64,000 nt of DNA. Source: Streptomyces sp. TP-A0356 (lineage in GTDB: Bacteria > Actinomycetota > Actinomycetes > Streptomycetales > Streptomycetaceae). The translations under genes and the position numbers were made by a program. How positions within the stretch are numbered: position 1 is the first letter of the stretch; each line of letters starts with the position of its first letter. Location of the stretch: assembly GCF_001417775.1 (NCBI RefSeq), contig NZ_BBZJ01000035.1:1-64000 (forward strand), read 5' to 3'. This document shows positions 50,442 to 59,118 of this stretch, one piece after another. The notes below the pieces were generated by a model. It worked only from the letters and a program-made list of their open reading frames with translations. It made no database searches and was not told where the DNA came from.

Positions 50442-51653
50442 GTGACCACCACCACACCCCGCATCGCGATCGTCGGCGGCGGACCCGCCGGACTGATGTG
50501 CGCCCGCATCCTGCAACGACACGGCATCGAACCGACCGTCTACGACGCCGACGTCGCCGTGGACTCCCGTGACGCGGGAGGCACACTCGACCTGCACGCC
50601 GACGCCGGCCAGATCGCCCTGGAGGACGCCGGCCTGATGGACGCCTTCATGGCGCTGGCCCGCGTCGAGGGCCAGGCCAAGACCCGCCGGGACCACCACG
50701 GCACCGTCCTGGCCGAATACATCCCGGCCGAGGACGACACGGCAGCCCCCGAGATCGACCGCGGCCAGCTGCGCACCATGCTCTTCGAACACCTCGAGCC
50801 CGGCACCGTCCGCTGGGGACACAAACTGCTCCAGGTCACCCCGATCGGTGACGGGACACACCACCTGGAGTTCGCCAACGGCGCCCGCGTGCAGGCCGAC
50901 CTGGTCATCGGGGCCGACGGAGCCTGGTCGAAGGTTCGTCCCCTGCTCACCGACGCGGCGCCGCAGTACCTCGGGGTCTGCTTCCTCGACGTCCGGTTCG
51001 ACGACGTCGACACCCGCCACCCCGAGATCGCCGCGCTGGTCGGTGACGGCCACATGTTCGCCAACGACAACGACGGCCGGGCAGTGATCGTCCAGCGCAA
51101 CAGCAACAACGTGGTCCGCGGCTACATCGCTTTCCGCGCCGAAGCCGACTGGCCCGCCGAAGCAGGCGTGGACCTCGCCGACCGTGACGCCGTCCGGGCC
51201 TTTCTGCTGCGGGAGTTCAGCGGCTGGTCGGCGACCATGCGTCCGCTGCTCACCGACAACGACGGCGACTACATACCCCGCTCCTTCTGGGCCCTGCCCG
51301 CACCCCTGACCTGGAGCCACCTCCCCGGCGTCACCCTCAGCGGCGACGCCGCCCACCTGATGGCGCCCTTCGGCGGACACGGCACCAACCTCGCCCTCCT
51401 CGACGCCGCCGACCTCGCGCACGCCATCGTCAAGGAGGACACCGTCGACAAGGCCATCACACGCTACGAGGCAACGATGTTCCCCCGGTCCGGCGAACTC
51501 GCCACCGGCTCGAACAACGCACTCCGGGGCTTCTTCGCCACCACGTCCCCGGACGCCCCGCACCTTCCCCCGGACCACGCCCAGGAGCACAAGAACTACA
51601 TGGCCAGGGCAGCCGCATACCGCCGCCGGCAAGCCGAAGCCGATCACGCATAG
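50442..51653 (+). CDS. FAD-dependent monooxygenase, TetX-like
   Basis: 403 residues from GTG 50442. The FAD motifs are IVGGGPAGLMCAR and LSGDAAHLMAPFGGHGTNLALLD, the latter with the G-D-A-A-H-L-M-x-P sequence. Between them is DSRDAGGTLDLH, also seen in tetracycline-modifying flavin monooxygenases. It probably hydroxylates an aromatic or tetracycline-like compound, and resistance is possible but not shown. Controlled by the divergent TetR by inference. Confidence 0.9.
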   Translation: MTTTTPRIAIVGGGPAGLMCARILQRHGIEPTVYDADVAVDSRDAGGTLDLHADAGQIALEDAGLMDAFMALARVEGQAKTRRDHHGTVLAEYIPAEDDTAAPEIDRGQLRTMLFEHLEPGTVRWGHKLLQVTPIGDGTHHLEFANGARVQADLVIGADGAWSKVRPLLTDAAPQYLGVCFLDVRFDDVDTRHPEIAALVGDGHMFANDNDGRAVIVQRNSNNVVRGYIAFRAEADWPAEAGVDLADRDAVRAFLLREFSGWSATMRPLLTDNDGDYIPRSFWALPAPLTWSHLPGVTLSGDAAHLMAPFGGHGTNLALLDAADLAHAIVKEDTVDKAITRYEATMFPRSGELATGSNNALRGFFATTSPDAPHLPPDHAQEHKNYMARAAAYRRRQAEADHA

Positions 51654-52073
51654 GACATCGGCACACCTCACCCACCAAGGGCATAGTGTCGACCACGGTA
51701 TGAAGCGAACCGAGGGCCGCGCCTCGCCCGCCGCGACCCCGGCGCGCGCCACCGACGTCGACAGTCGACGACTCGTCCCCGCCGCCCACCACGCCTGTGA
51801 GCTACGGCAGTTCAGTTCACCGAACCACCACATGCACACGCAGTCACGCGACCGCGGTTCAGCCGTCGAGGCGCCCGCGCCGCGGCCACGACGTCCGGGT
51901 GTGTCCGCCGCGCCGGCGCCCCGGCCCGCAAGGGCACCCAGGTGCCGCCGCGGCGGACGGCGGTGGGGCGTTTCGCGGCGAGATGGGCCAGCGGCGACGC
52001 CGACGGTGGCGAAGTGAGGGGTTGTCGCACGGGCCTGGCTGAAGCACTTCAAGATCTTCTAAGGAGAAACGCG
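51654..52073. other. Gap of about 420 bp without a supported gene
   Basis: Between the TetX-like gene and Imm49. Frames are Arg/Pro/Ala-rich without family resemblance. The last 12 bases hold the Imm49 ribosome-binding site (AAGGAGA). Confidence 0.45.
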
Positions 52074-52925
52074 TTGGTCTCGATCATTCCCCGCCATCCC
52101 TTTCCCACGGGGAACGCGGAAGAGGGCCTCGCCGTGCTCCAGGAGAACGCGCAGGACTTGATCCACGGTCTGGAGGCGGGCTCCACCAATCTGGGCGATG
52201 CTCTGAGTACTACGCTCACTCTGGCCGAGGCCCACTGTCTGATGGACCCGCAGGCGTCGATCTTCCCCACGTGGGATGCCTGGGTCAACGCGATGCAGGT
52301 CGGGTCCGCCGTGTTCGCCACCGCGACTACGGCCGAGGAGCACGTGCAGTGCCGCATCGCGCACAAGGACCGCACGCTCCGGGCCACCGGCCCGCAATGG
52401 TACGTGACCCCGGGCGCCTGGATCACCGCCTTCTACCTGGCCGTGGTGTGCCGGGAGAAGGAGAGGATCACGGCCCTGTGCCACGTGCCCATGTCCCTGC
52501 TCCGGGAGAACGGTTCGCGCTTCGAGGAGTACCACTACGCCTGGATAGACACCCTCCAGACCTACTGGCTCGGAGGCCCCGACCTAGTCCCGAAGCTGGT
52601 TGCGGCGGTCGACGGCACCGACCCGGAGGTCGTCGCCGATCCGGAGACGGTGGGCAAGCTGCTGTACCCGCCGATGGAGATGTTCCACCGCTTCGTCCGC
52701 AAGGACCACGCCGGATTCAACCGGGCACTCGCCAACGCCCTCCAGTGGCACAAGGAGTACTGGAGCGAGGAGAGCCGGGCCTTCCAGATCTCGGGCCTCG
52801 TCGCGCTCGCGCCGCTCGCCATCGCCTGCGTCGCCCACGACGCGGGCATGCCCATCGAGGTCGAGTCCGAGTACCTGCCCACCGCCCTCCTGGGGCGCAA
52901 CTGGTGCGGCGAGTTCCCCACGTAA
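52074..52925 (+). CDS. Imm49-family immunity protein
   Basis: 283 residues from TTG 52074, with AAGGAGA 7 bases upstream. The family is recognised from the conserved N-terminus (VSIIPRHPFPTGNAEEGLAVL), the central YAWIDTLQTYWL segment and the end (PIEVESEYLPTALLGRNWCGEFPT). Imm49 proteins protect against polymorphic toxins delivered by neighbours or siblings. No toxin gene with LXG, RHS or similar features is visible next to it, so it is an orphan immunity gene. The remnant that follows is unrelated. Confidence 0.9.
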   Translation: MVSIIPRHPFPTGNAEEGLAVLQENAQDLIHGLEAGSTNLGDALSTTLTLAEAHCLMDPQASIFPTWDAWVNAMQVGSAVFATATTAEEHVQCRIAHKDRTLRATGPQWYVTPGAWITAFYLAVVCREKERITALCHVPMSLLRENGSRFEEYHYAWIDTLQTYWLGGPDLVPKLVAAVDGTDPEVVADPETVGKLLYPPMEMFHRFVRKDHAGFNRALANALQWHKEYWSEESRAFQISGLVALAPLAIACVAHDAGMPIEVESEYLPTALLGRNWCGEFPT

Positions 52926-52967
52926 GACAGACAAGGCCACTGTCCTGAGGCGGCAGGGCAGCCGTTC

Positions 52968-53297
52968 TTGGTACGACAACGCCTCACTCAGGAGCTGACG
53001 CCTCTGGAACGTCGCATCTGGCAGGCGTTCCTGCGTGGTGTAGCGATCGATGTCCGCGGAGACGAGAGTGAGGACCCCGCGACCACCCAGGGCGCGGAAC
53101 GGACTGTTCCCGGCGCCAAGGTCGCAGGCTGGATCTCCTTCGTCGAAGCCAGTCTCAGCAACCCGGGCGTCGCACTGGGCATCAGCAGTTGCGAAGCCAC
53201 ACAGCTGACGCTGCGGGACGCTCAACCAGTCTCCGGCGACGTCAAAATGCACCGGCATCGTCCAGGTGCACGCCGGAGAGCTTGTCGGGATTGGTGA
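52968..53297 (+). pseudogene. Fragment of a Streptomyces membrane or pentapeptide-like protein
   Basis: Plus-strand frame with LTPLERRIWQAFLRGVAIDVRG followed by DPATTQGAERTV, the usual start of a Streptomyces protein family with later pentapeptide-like and membrane segments. It breaks up after about 100 residues and overlaps the end of the ECF41 gene on the other strand. I judge it a decayed fragment with low certainty. Confidence 0.4.
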
Positions 53298-54240
53298 CCA
53301 GATAGACGCCGGAGACCTGGCCGCTGTCCGGGTCGAGGTCCATCACCATCACGGCGTAGGGAGAGTCTCCCTCGAAGACCACCACGGACGCGTCACCATT
53401 GACGCTGCGGTGCTGGAACTCCAACCCCGTTGTGGAGCGCGAGGCGTAACCGGTCAGTGCCCGGGCGACCTTGTCGCGCCCACGGATCGGCCGTACAGCC
53501 GACCGCGTCCTGCCCCCTCCGTCGGTCCACATGGTCGCGTCCGGCGCCAGGATTTCCATGAGGGACCGGATGTCGCCACCGAGCGTCGCGGCCACGAACT
53601 GCTCGGTCACCTGCCGTTGGACACGGGGATGGGTCCGGTAGCGTGGGCGCCGGGCGTGCACGTGCCCGCGGGCCCGGTGGGCGATCTTGCGCACGGCGGA
53701 CGGGCTGCGGTCGAGGATGTCCGCGATCTCGGTGTGGGCGTATCCGAACACCTCGTTGAGGACGAACACCGCCCTCTCCAGCGGACTGAGGGTCTCCAGG
53801 ACGACCAGCAGCGCCAAGGACACGGACTCGGTGCGCAGCGCGTGATCCGAGGCGTCGGCGGTACCCGGGGAGTCGGCTCCACTGTCGGTCACCACCGGTT
53901 CCGGCAGCCACGGGCCGATGTACGTCTCACGGCGCCGGCTGATGCTCGCCCGACGCGCGAGCGCATGATTGACAGCGATCCGCACCAGATAGGCACGCGG
54001 GTTCTCGATCACTGGTATCGGCGCTGAGGGCCCCGAGCCCGCGTGAGGGGATTCCGTGGCCGTTGACCGCCCCGCCCTGCCCGCCCTGGCCGCCCAGGAC
54101 AACCAGGTCTCCTGGAGCACGTCCTCGGTGTCGGCGACGGTGCCGAGCATGTTGTAAGCGACGGCGAAGAGCAGTTCGCGGTGGTCGAGGAACACCTGCG
54201 TGGCGGTGTCCGCGGACGTGTGCACCTGGTCGTCGCTCAT
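53242..54240 (-). CDS. ECF41-type sigma factor (SigJ-like), second copy
   Basis: 332 residues from ATG 54240, with GAGGAGG upstream. ECF41 signs: WLPEP between sigma regions (GPWLPEPVV), DGGG in the C-terminal NTF2-like domain (TDGGGRTRSAV) and NPDKL near the end (TNPDKLSGV). Region 4 includes HTEIADILDRSPSAVRKIAHRARGH. A TGTCACA element on its strand lies at 54299-54293, but the bases 16 downstream read GCCT, not CGTC. It is divergent from an NmrA-like gene, the expected partner class. It parallels the copy at 37465 with different partner and promoter details. Confidence 0.93.
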   Translation of the reverse strand: MSDDQVHTSADTATQVFLDHRELLFAVAYNMLGTVADTEDVLQETWLSWAARAGRAGRSTATESPHAGSGPSAPIPVIENPRAYLVRIAVNHALARRASISRRRETYIGPWLPEPVVTDSGADSPGTADASDHALRTESVSLALLVVLETLSPLERAVFVLNEVFGYAHTEIADILDRSPSAVRKIAHRARGHVHARRPRYRTHPRVQRQVTEQFVAATLGGDIRSLMEILAPDATMWTDGGGRTRSAVRPIRGRDKVARALTGYASRSTTGLEFQHRSVNGDASVVVFEGDSPYAVMVMDLDPDSGQVSGVYLVTNPDKLSGVHLDDAGAF

Positions 54241-54428
54241 GACGCGCCTCCTCGCTATGGCTCCCTACTGGGAGGCGTCGCACCCCGGGGAATGTGACAT
54301 CCACCGCGGACATGTGCTTCACGTCTCACCCTGTGCCTGACACGTCACACTCGCCGCCTCCTCCCTCCTCTCCTCCAGCGACAGGTTCCTTGGTGAGAAC
54401 AGCTTCCTTGGTGAGAGAGGAGAAGCCA

Positions 54429-55127
54429 GTGCAACTCGTCGTCTTCGGGGCGAACGGCCCGACCGGACGGCAGGTCACCGAGCAGGCGATCGCCGCAGGA
54501 CACACGGTCACCGCCGTGACCCGTCATCCCGACACCTTCCCCCTGAGTCATCCTCGGCTGCGCGTGGAAGCCGCGGACGTGCTGGACCTCGCCGCGGTCG
54601 AGCGTGCGGTCGCCGGACAGGACGCGGTGATTTCCACGCTCGGAGTTCCCTACGGCCGGGCCCCGGTCACGGTGTATTCGACGGGCCTCACCCACATCAC
54701 GCAGGCCATGACGGAACAGGGTGTCCACCGCCTGGTGTGCGTGACGTCGACCGTGCTGTTCGGAGTTGAGGCTCCCGGTGAGGGATTCCTCTTCCGGAAG
54801 GTGATCGAACCGTTCATCGTCCGTTTCGTCGGACACACCGTCTACGAGGACATGCGACGCATGGAGGAGGTCGTGCGCGCGAGCGGCCACGCGTGGACGA
54901 TCATCCGCCCGGGCGGTCTCTTCGACACCCGGACGGTGAGCGACTACCGGGTCGCGGCCTCCCGCCTGCCCGGCCGGTTCACCTCTCGGGCCGACCTCGC
55001 TCACGTGCTGCTGAGCGAGGCGGTAAGCGGCGGCCATGTTCATTCCTGCCTTGACGTACGCACTACGGAAGGCACCCCGAGCATTCTCGACGTCATCAGG
55101 AAGGAGGCGTTCGGCAGGACCGCTTGA
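54429..55127 (+). CDS. NmrA-like NAD(P)-binding reductase/epimerase (ECF41 partner)
   Basis: 232 residues from GTG 54429 (GAGAGGAG upstream); it starts right at the dinucleotide motif QLVVFGANGPTGRQV. The rest follows the NmrA/atypical SDR pattern, with DVLDLAAVERAVAGQDAV, VCVTSTVLFG and HAWTIIRPGGLFD. Enzymes of this type are among the COE genes that accompany ECF41 sigma factors, and this one is divergent from that sigma gene. Substrate unknown. Confidence 0.9.
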   Translation: MQLVVFGANGPTGRQVTEQAIAAGHTVTAVTRHPDTFPLSHPRLRVEAADVLDLAAVERAVAGQDAVISTLGVPYGRAPVTVYSTGLTHITQAMTEQGVHRLVCVTSTVLFGVEAPGEGFLFRKVIEPFIVRFVGHTVYEDMRRMEEVVRASGHAWTIIRPGGLFDTRTVSDYRVAASRLPGRFTSRADLAHVLLSEAVSGGHVHSCLDVRTTEGTPSILDVIRKEAFGRTA

Positions 55128-55333
55128 GGGCCGCCCCAGGCACTCCTGCCTCCGTGCTCGGCCCGGGAGTTCAAGGCGGTACGCATCTGGATCTTGCCGG
55201 GGCACGGTCCTCCGCCTGGTCGGCACCCTTCCCGTCCCCGGCCGCCTCGGCACCTCGTTCCCGCCGTGCCGAGGGGGCCGACGGCAGCCGTCGAGGCTCG
55301 CGGTCTCCCGCCGTCCGTACGCCCGCGCCGCCC

Positions 55334-56509
55334 TCAGTAGGTCCGCGTGAGGATCTCGAGTACCTCGGCCTCGCTCGGCTGCCGGGGGGCGTTCTTGGTC
55401 ACCGCGTCGGCTGCCGCGCCCCGCGCGATCGCCGGCAGCAGCGCCCGGTCGGCGCCCAGCTCGCGCAGCGGCCGCTTGATCTCCACCGCTGCGGAGATCT
55501 CCCGGACCGCCGCCACGGCGGCCCGCGCCCAGTCGCCGTCCGCGGGCGCGGGCAGGCGCATGGCCCGGGCCACGCCCTCGTAGGCGTCTCGTGCCGCCGG
55601 AGCGCTGAACTCCATGACCTCCTCCAGCACTGCGGCCAGGGCGACGCCGTGCGGGGTGCCCGTGTGCGCGGTGAGGGCGTGGCCGATGCCGTGGACCAGG
55701 CCGAGACCGGAGAGCGTCAGAGCCTGGCCCGCGAGGTGCGCGCCCATCATCAGCTCGGCGCGCGCGTCGAGGTCCGAGCCGTCCCGGTACGCGGCCGGCA
55801 GCGCACGGCTCACCATGTCCACCGCCTGGGTGGCGTAGGCGACGGAGAACGGGTTCGCTCCCCGGGAGGCGAGCGACTCGATGCCGTGCACGAGCGCGTC
55901 GAGGCCGGTCGCCGCCGTGGCCGGGGCCGGCAGCCCCAGTGTGAGCTCCGGGTCCAGCAGGGCCACGCGAGGCTTCACCGACGGATGCCCGATGTAGACC
56001 TTGCGGCAGGCCGCGGTGTCCTCGATGACACCGAAGCCGTTCGTCTCGGCGCCGGTGCCGGAGGTGGTCGGGACGGCGACGAGCGGCAGCCCGTCCGACG
56101 CCTCCCACAGGTCGTCGGCGTCGGCCGCCACCGCGTCCCGGTTGCCGACGAGCAGGGAGATGCCCTTCGCCGCGTCCAGCACCGAGCCGCCGCCGAGCGC
56201 GACGACCGCGGCCGGTCCGAACGCGCGGGCCCGGGCGGCGCCCGCGTCGACGTTCCCGGTGGACGGGTTGGGCGCCACCTCGTCATACACGGCGTGTTCC
56301 ACGCCCGCGGAGTCCAGGATCTTCAGGACCCGCTCGGCGACGCCCGCCGCGCGCAGGCCCCGGTCGGTGACGACGAAGGCCCGCTGGTGACCGGTGGTCG
56401 CGATCAGGTCGGGGAGCCGGTCGATGCGGCCGGGGCCGAACTCGACGCGGCAGATGGGGTCGATGCTCAGCGATGCGTCGGCGAGGCTGTCGCGCTGGGA
56501 GGAGGTCAT
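55334..56509 (-). CDS. Iron-type alcohol dehydrogenase (group III)
   Basis: 391 residues from ATG 56509. GGGSVLDAAKG is the NAD-binding motif; the metal-site pattern includes TGLDALVHGIESL, GLGLVHGIGHAL and AHTGTPHG with the usual His residues. It oxidises an alcohol or reduces an aldehyde. It is last in a five-gene operon; the preceding gene ends 57 bp upstream. The Fae-like gene at the operon head suggests formaldehyde, glycolaldehyde or another small aldehyde is in play. Confidence 0.93.
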   Translation of the reverse strand: MTSSQRDSLADASLSIDPICRVEFGPGRIDRLPDLIATTGHQRAFVVTDRGLRAAGVAERVLKILDSAGVEHAVYDEVAPNPSTGNVDAGAARARAFGPAAVVALGGGSVLDAAKGISLLVGNRDAVAADADDLWEASDGLPLVAVPTTSGTGAETNGFGVIEDTAACRKVYIGHPSVKPRVALLDPELTLGLPAPATAATGLDALVHGIESLASRGANPFSVAYATQAVDMVSRALPAAYRDGSDLDARAELMMGAHLAGQALTLSGLGLVHGIGHALTAHTGTPHGVALAAVLEEVMEFSAPAARDAYEGVARAMRLPAPADGDWARAAVAAVREISAAVEIKRPLRELGADRALLPAIARGAAADAVTKNAPRQPSEAEVLEILTRTY

Positions 56510-56566
56510 GGGTACGGCTCCTGGTGTGCGGTGGGGAGTGCTGCTCCTGGAGAGCGTCGTACGGGG

Positions 56567-57502
56567 TCAGACGGTGACGGCGGCGCCGGCCGGCGCGGCG
56601 GCCGGGTCCGGCAGCCGGAACTCCCGCCCGGCGAGGGTCTCGTAGAGGCGGACGGGGCTCATCTCGCCCGCCAGTTCGCCGTGCTGCGCCTTGGAGCGGC
56701 GGTAGATCTGCTCCACCAGGGCCGACAGCTCGGTGGACACGCCGAGGTCCCGGCCGAGGTCGACGGCCAGCCCCAGGTCCTTGCAGGCGAGTGCCATGGC
56801 GAACGAGTCGTCGTAGTCGCCGTCGGCGAGTACGCACATGATGTCCTTCTCCAGGAAGTTCGAGGCCGCCGGGCTGGCCAGCAGGGAGCCGCGCAGCACG
56901 CCCAGGTCCACGCCCGCCTTGACGCCCATGGCCAGCACCTCGGAGGTGGCGACCAGGTGGCTGAACCACAGCAGGTTGATCAAGAGCTTGACGGTGTAGC
57001 CCGCGCCGAGCCCGCCGACGTGCAGGATCCGATCGGGGTCGCCCATCGCCTCGAAGACCGGAAGGGCGATGCGGAAGTCGTCGTCCGGGCCGCCGACGAA
57101 GATCTGCAGCGTCCCTGCCTCGGCCCCGCGGGCCATGCCGCTGACCGGCGCGTCGAGGCGGCGCACGCCCCGCGCGTCCAGGACCTCGGCCGACACGCGC
57201 TCCGCGGCCGCGGGCGTCGAGGTCGACATGTCGATCCACAGCGCGCCCTCGGGCAGCGCGGCGGCCGCATTGCCCCGCAGCAGCACGTCCTCCACGATGC
57301 GCGGGTTGGGCAGCATGGTGATCAGGAACTCCGCGTCCCGGGCGCAGTCGGCGGGGGAGTCGGCCCAGCGGGCACCCAGCGCGAGATGTTCGGCGGCGGC
57401 CTGAGATCGGGCGTCGTGCACGGTGACCAGGTGGCCCGCGTGGATCAGGTGGCGGGCCATGTGGCGCCCCATGTTGCCCAGGCCGATGAAACCGATCCTC
57501 AT
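56567..57502 (-). CDS. 3-Hydroxyisobutyrate dehydrogenase-family reductase
   Basis: 311 residues from ATG 57502. GFIGLGNMGRHMARHL binds NAD(P), DAPVSGMARGAEAGTLQIFVGG is the substrate signature, and GAGYTVKLLINLL holds the catalytic lysine (Lys in YTVKLL). Family members act on beta-hydroxyacids (tartronate semialdehyde, 3-hydroxyisobutyrate, gamma-hydroxybutyrate). Fourth gene of the operon. A 70-base purine tract lies between it and the upstream aldehyde dehydrogenase. Confidence 0.93.
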   Translation of the reverse strand: MRIGFIGLGNMGRHMARHLIHAGHLVTVHDARSQAAAEHLALGARWADSPADCARDAEFLITMLPNPRIVEDVLLRGNAAAALPEGALWIDMSTSTPAAAERVSAEVLDARGVRRLDAPVSGMARGAEAGTLQIFVGGPDDDFRIALPVFEAMGDPDRILHVGGLGAGYTVKLLINLLWFSHLVATSEVLAMGVKAGVDLGVLRGSLLASPAASNFLEKDIMCVLADGDYDDSFAMALACKDLGLAVDLGRDLGVSTELSALVEQIYRRSKAQHGELAGEMSPVRLYETLAGREFRLPDPAAAPAGAAVTV

Positions 57503-57520
57503 CAGTGTCCTCGCTGCTTT

Positions 57521-57590
57521 GAGAAGAGGTGGGAAGAGAGGGAAGAGAGAAGAGAGGGGAAGAGAGGGGAAGTGGGTGGGAACAGAGGGG
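57521..57590 (+). repeat. 70-bp polypurine tract
   Basis: From 57521 to 57590 the plus strand is almost all purine (repeated gggaagaga, gagaggggaa), with only four pyrimidines. It occupies the gap between two operon genes, so their transcript here is pyrimidine-rich. It could form an unusual structure or slow polymerase; no role is known. Confidence 0.9.
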
Positions 57591-57597
57591 TGCCGGG

Positions 57598-59118
57598 TCA
57601 GGCGAGGTCGATCCAGGTCGTCTTGAGCGCGGTGTAGGCGTCCAGCGCGTGCAGGGACTTGTCGCGGCCCGCGCCGGTGGCCTTGAAGCCGCCGAACGGG
57701 GTGATGACATCGCTGGCGTCGAAGGTGTTGATCCAGACGGTGCCGGCCCGCAGCCGCTTCGCGGTGCGGTGGGCGACGGTGACGTCCCGCGTCCACACGG
57801 AGGCGACGAGCCCGAAGTCGCTCTGGTTCGCGAGCCGTACGCCCTCGTCCACGTCTCCCTCGTACGACACCACCGCGAGCACCGGGCCGAAGATCTCCTC
57901 CTGCCCGACCACCGAGGTGTTGTCGACCCCGTCGAGCACGGTCGGCTCGAGGTAGCTACCGCCCGTCTCGGTGAGCGTGCGGTTGCCGCCCAGCAGGACG
58001 GTCGCTCCGTCCCGTGTACCGCGCTCGATGTAGCCCAGGATCCCGGCCAGTTGGGTCTCGTCGACGATCGGGCCCATCACGGTGGCCGGGTCGAGCGGGT
58101 CGCCGACGCGGAAGGTCCCGGTGGTGATCCGGCGCACCGCGTCCAGCAGCCGGTCCTTGACGGACGCGTGCACGACGACCCGCGCCCCGGCGTTGCAGGT
58201 CTGCCCCGCGTTGTAGAAGATGCCCCAGGCCACGGCCGAGGCGGCGGCCTCGATGTCGGCGTCGGCCAGCACCAGTTGCGGTGACTTGCCGCCGGCCTCG
58301 ACGGCGACCTGCTTGCCGTTGGACTCGCCCGCGTACACCTGGAACAGCCGGGCCACCTCCGCCGAGCCGGTGAAGGCGATCTTGTCGACGTCCGGGTGCC
58401 GGCCGAGCGCCTGCCCGGCGACCTCGCCCCGGCCGGGGACCACGTTCAGCACCCCGTCCGGCAGTCCCGCCTCGGTGGCGAGCGCGGCCAGCCGCAGTGT
58501 GGCGAGCGAGGTCTGCTCGGCGGGCTTGACGACAACGCTGTTGCCGGTGGCCAGGGCCGGGCCCAGCTTCCAACTGGCGATCAGCAGCGCGTAGTTCCAC
58601 GGCACGACCACGCCCACCACGCCCAGCGGCTCGCGGGTGATGAACGCGAGCGCGTCACCGGGCGTCGGCGCGACCTCGTCGTAGGTCTTGTCGAGGGTCT
58701 CCGCGTACCAGGCGATGGTCTCCGCCGCCTTGGCCACGTCCACCCGCAGCGACTCGGTGACGGGCTTGCCCATCTCCAGGGTGTCGAGCAGGGCCAGCTC
58801 CTCGGCGTTTGCGCGGATCAGCTCGGCCCAGCGCAGCAGGATCCGCTTGCGCTCCTTGGGCGGAAGGTCTCGCCAGCGGCCGTCCTCGAAGGCGGTGCGG
58901 GCCGACCGTACCGCCCGGTCGACGTCCTCGGGGGAGGCCGCCTGCACCTCGCACAGGACCGAGCCGTCGCGCGGCGAGGTGCTGGGGAAGCTGTCGCCCG
59001 AGGTGGCGTCGGTGAAGGACCCGTCGATGAACGGGCGGGGCTCGAAGGCGAGCTTGTCGGCCGTGGCCAGCCACTCGTCGTAGGACCGCGTGAGCAGTTC
59101 CTCGATGGTGTACGTCAC
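57598..59118 (-). CDS. Aldehyde dehydrogenase, NAD(P)-dependent
   Basis: 506 residues from ATG 59118. Nearly all ALDH motifs are present: VVPWNYALLIASW, FTGSAEVARLF, VEAGGKSPQLVL with the general-base Glu, GQTCNAGARVV with the catalytic Cys, and EEIFGPVLAVV. Third gene of the operon; it overlaps the dehydratase gene upstream (59115-59118). It oxidises a semialdehyde or simple aldehyde to an acid. Confidence 0.94.
   Translation of the reverse strand: MTYTIEELLTRSYDEWLATADKLAFEPRPFIDGSFTDATSGDSFPSTSPRDGSVLCEVQAASPEDVDRAVRSARTAFEDGRWRDLPPKERKRILLRWAELIRANAEELALLDTLEMGKPVTESLRVDVAKAAETIAWYAETLDKTYDEVAPTPGDALAFITREPLGVVGVVVPWNYALLIASWKLGPALATGNSVVVKPAEQTSLATLRLAALATEAGLPDGVLNVVPGRGEVAGQALGRHPDVDKIAFTGSAEVARLFQVYAGESNGKQVAVEAGGKSPQLVLADADIEAAASAVAWGIFYNAGQTCNAGARVVVHASVKDRLLDAVRRITTGTFRVGDPLDPATVMGPIVDETQLAGILGYIERGTRDGATVLLGGNRTLTETGGSYLEPTVLDGVDNTSVVGQEEIFGPVLAVVSYEGDVDEGVRLANQSDFGLVASVWTRDVTVAHRTAKRLRAGTVWINTFDASDVITPFGGFKATGAGRDKSLHALDAYTALKTTWIDLA

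Noticed and set aside
54293..54299. Exact ECF41 promoter for the second sigma gene
   Set aside because: TGTCACA is there, but the bases at the -10 distance read GCCT instead of CGTC.
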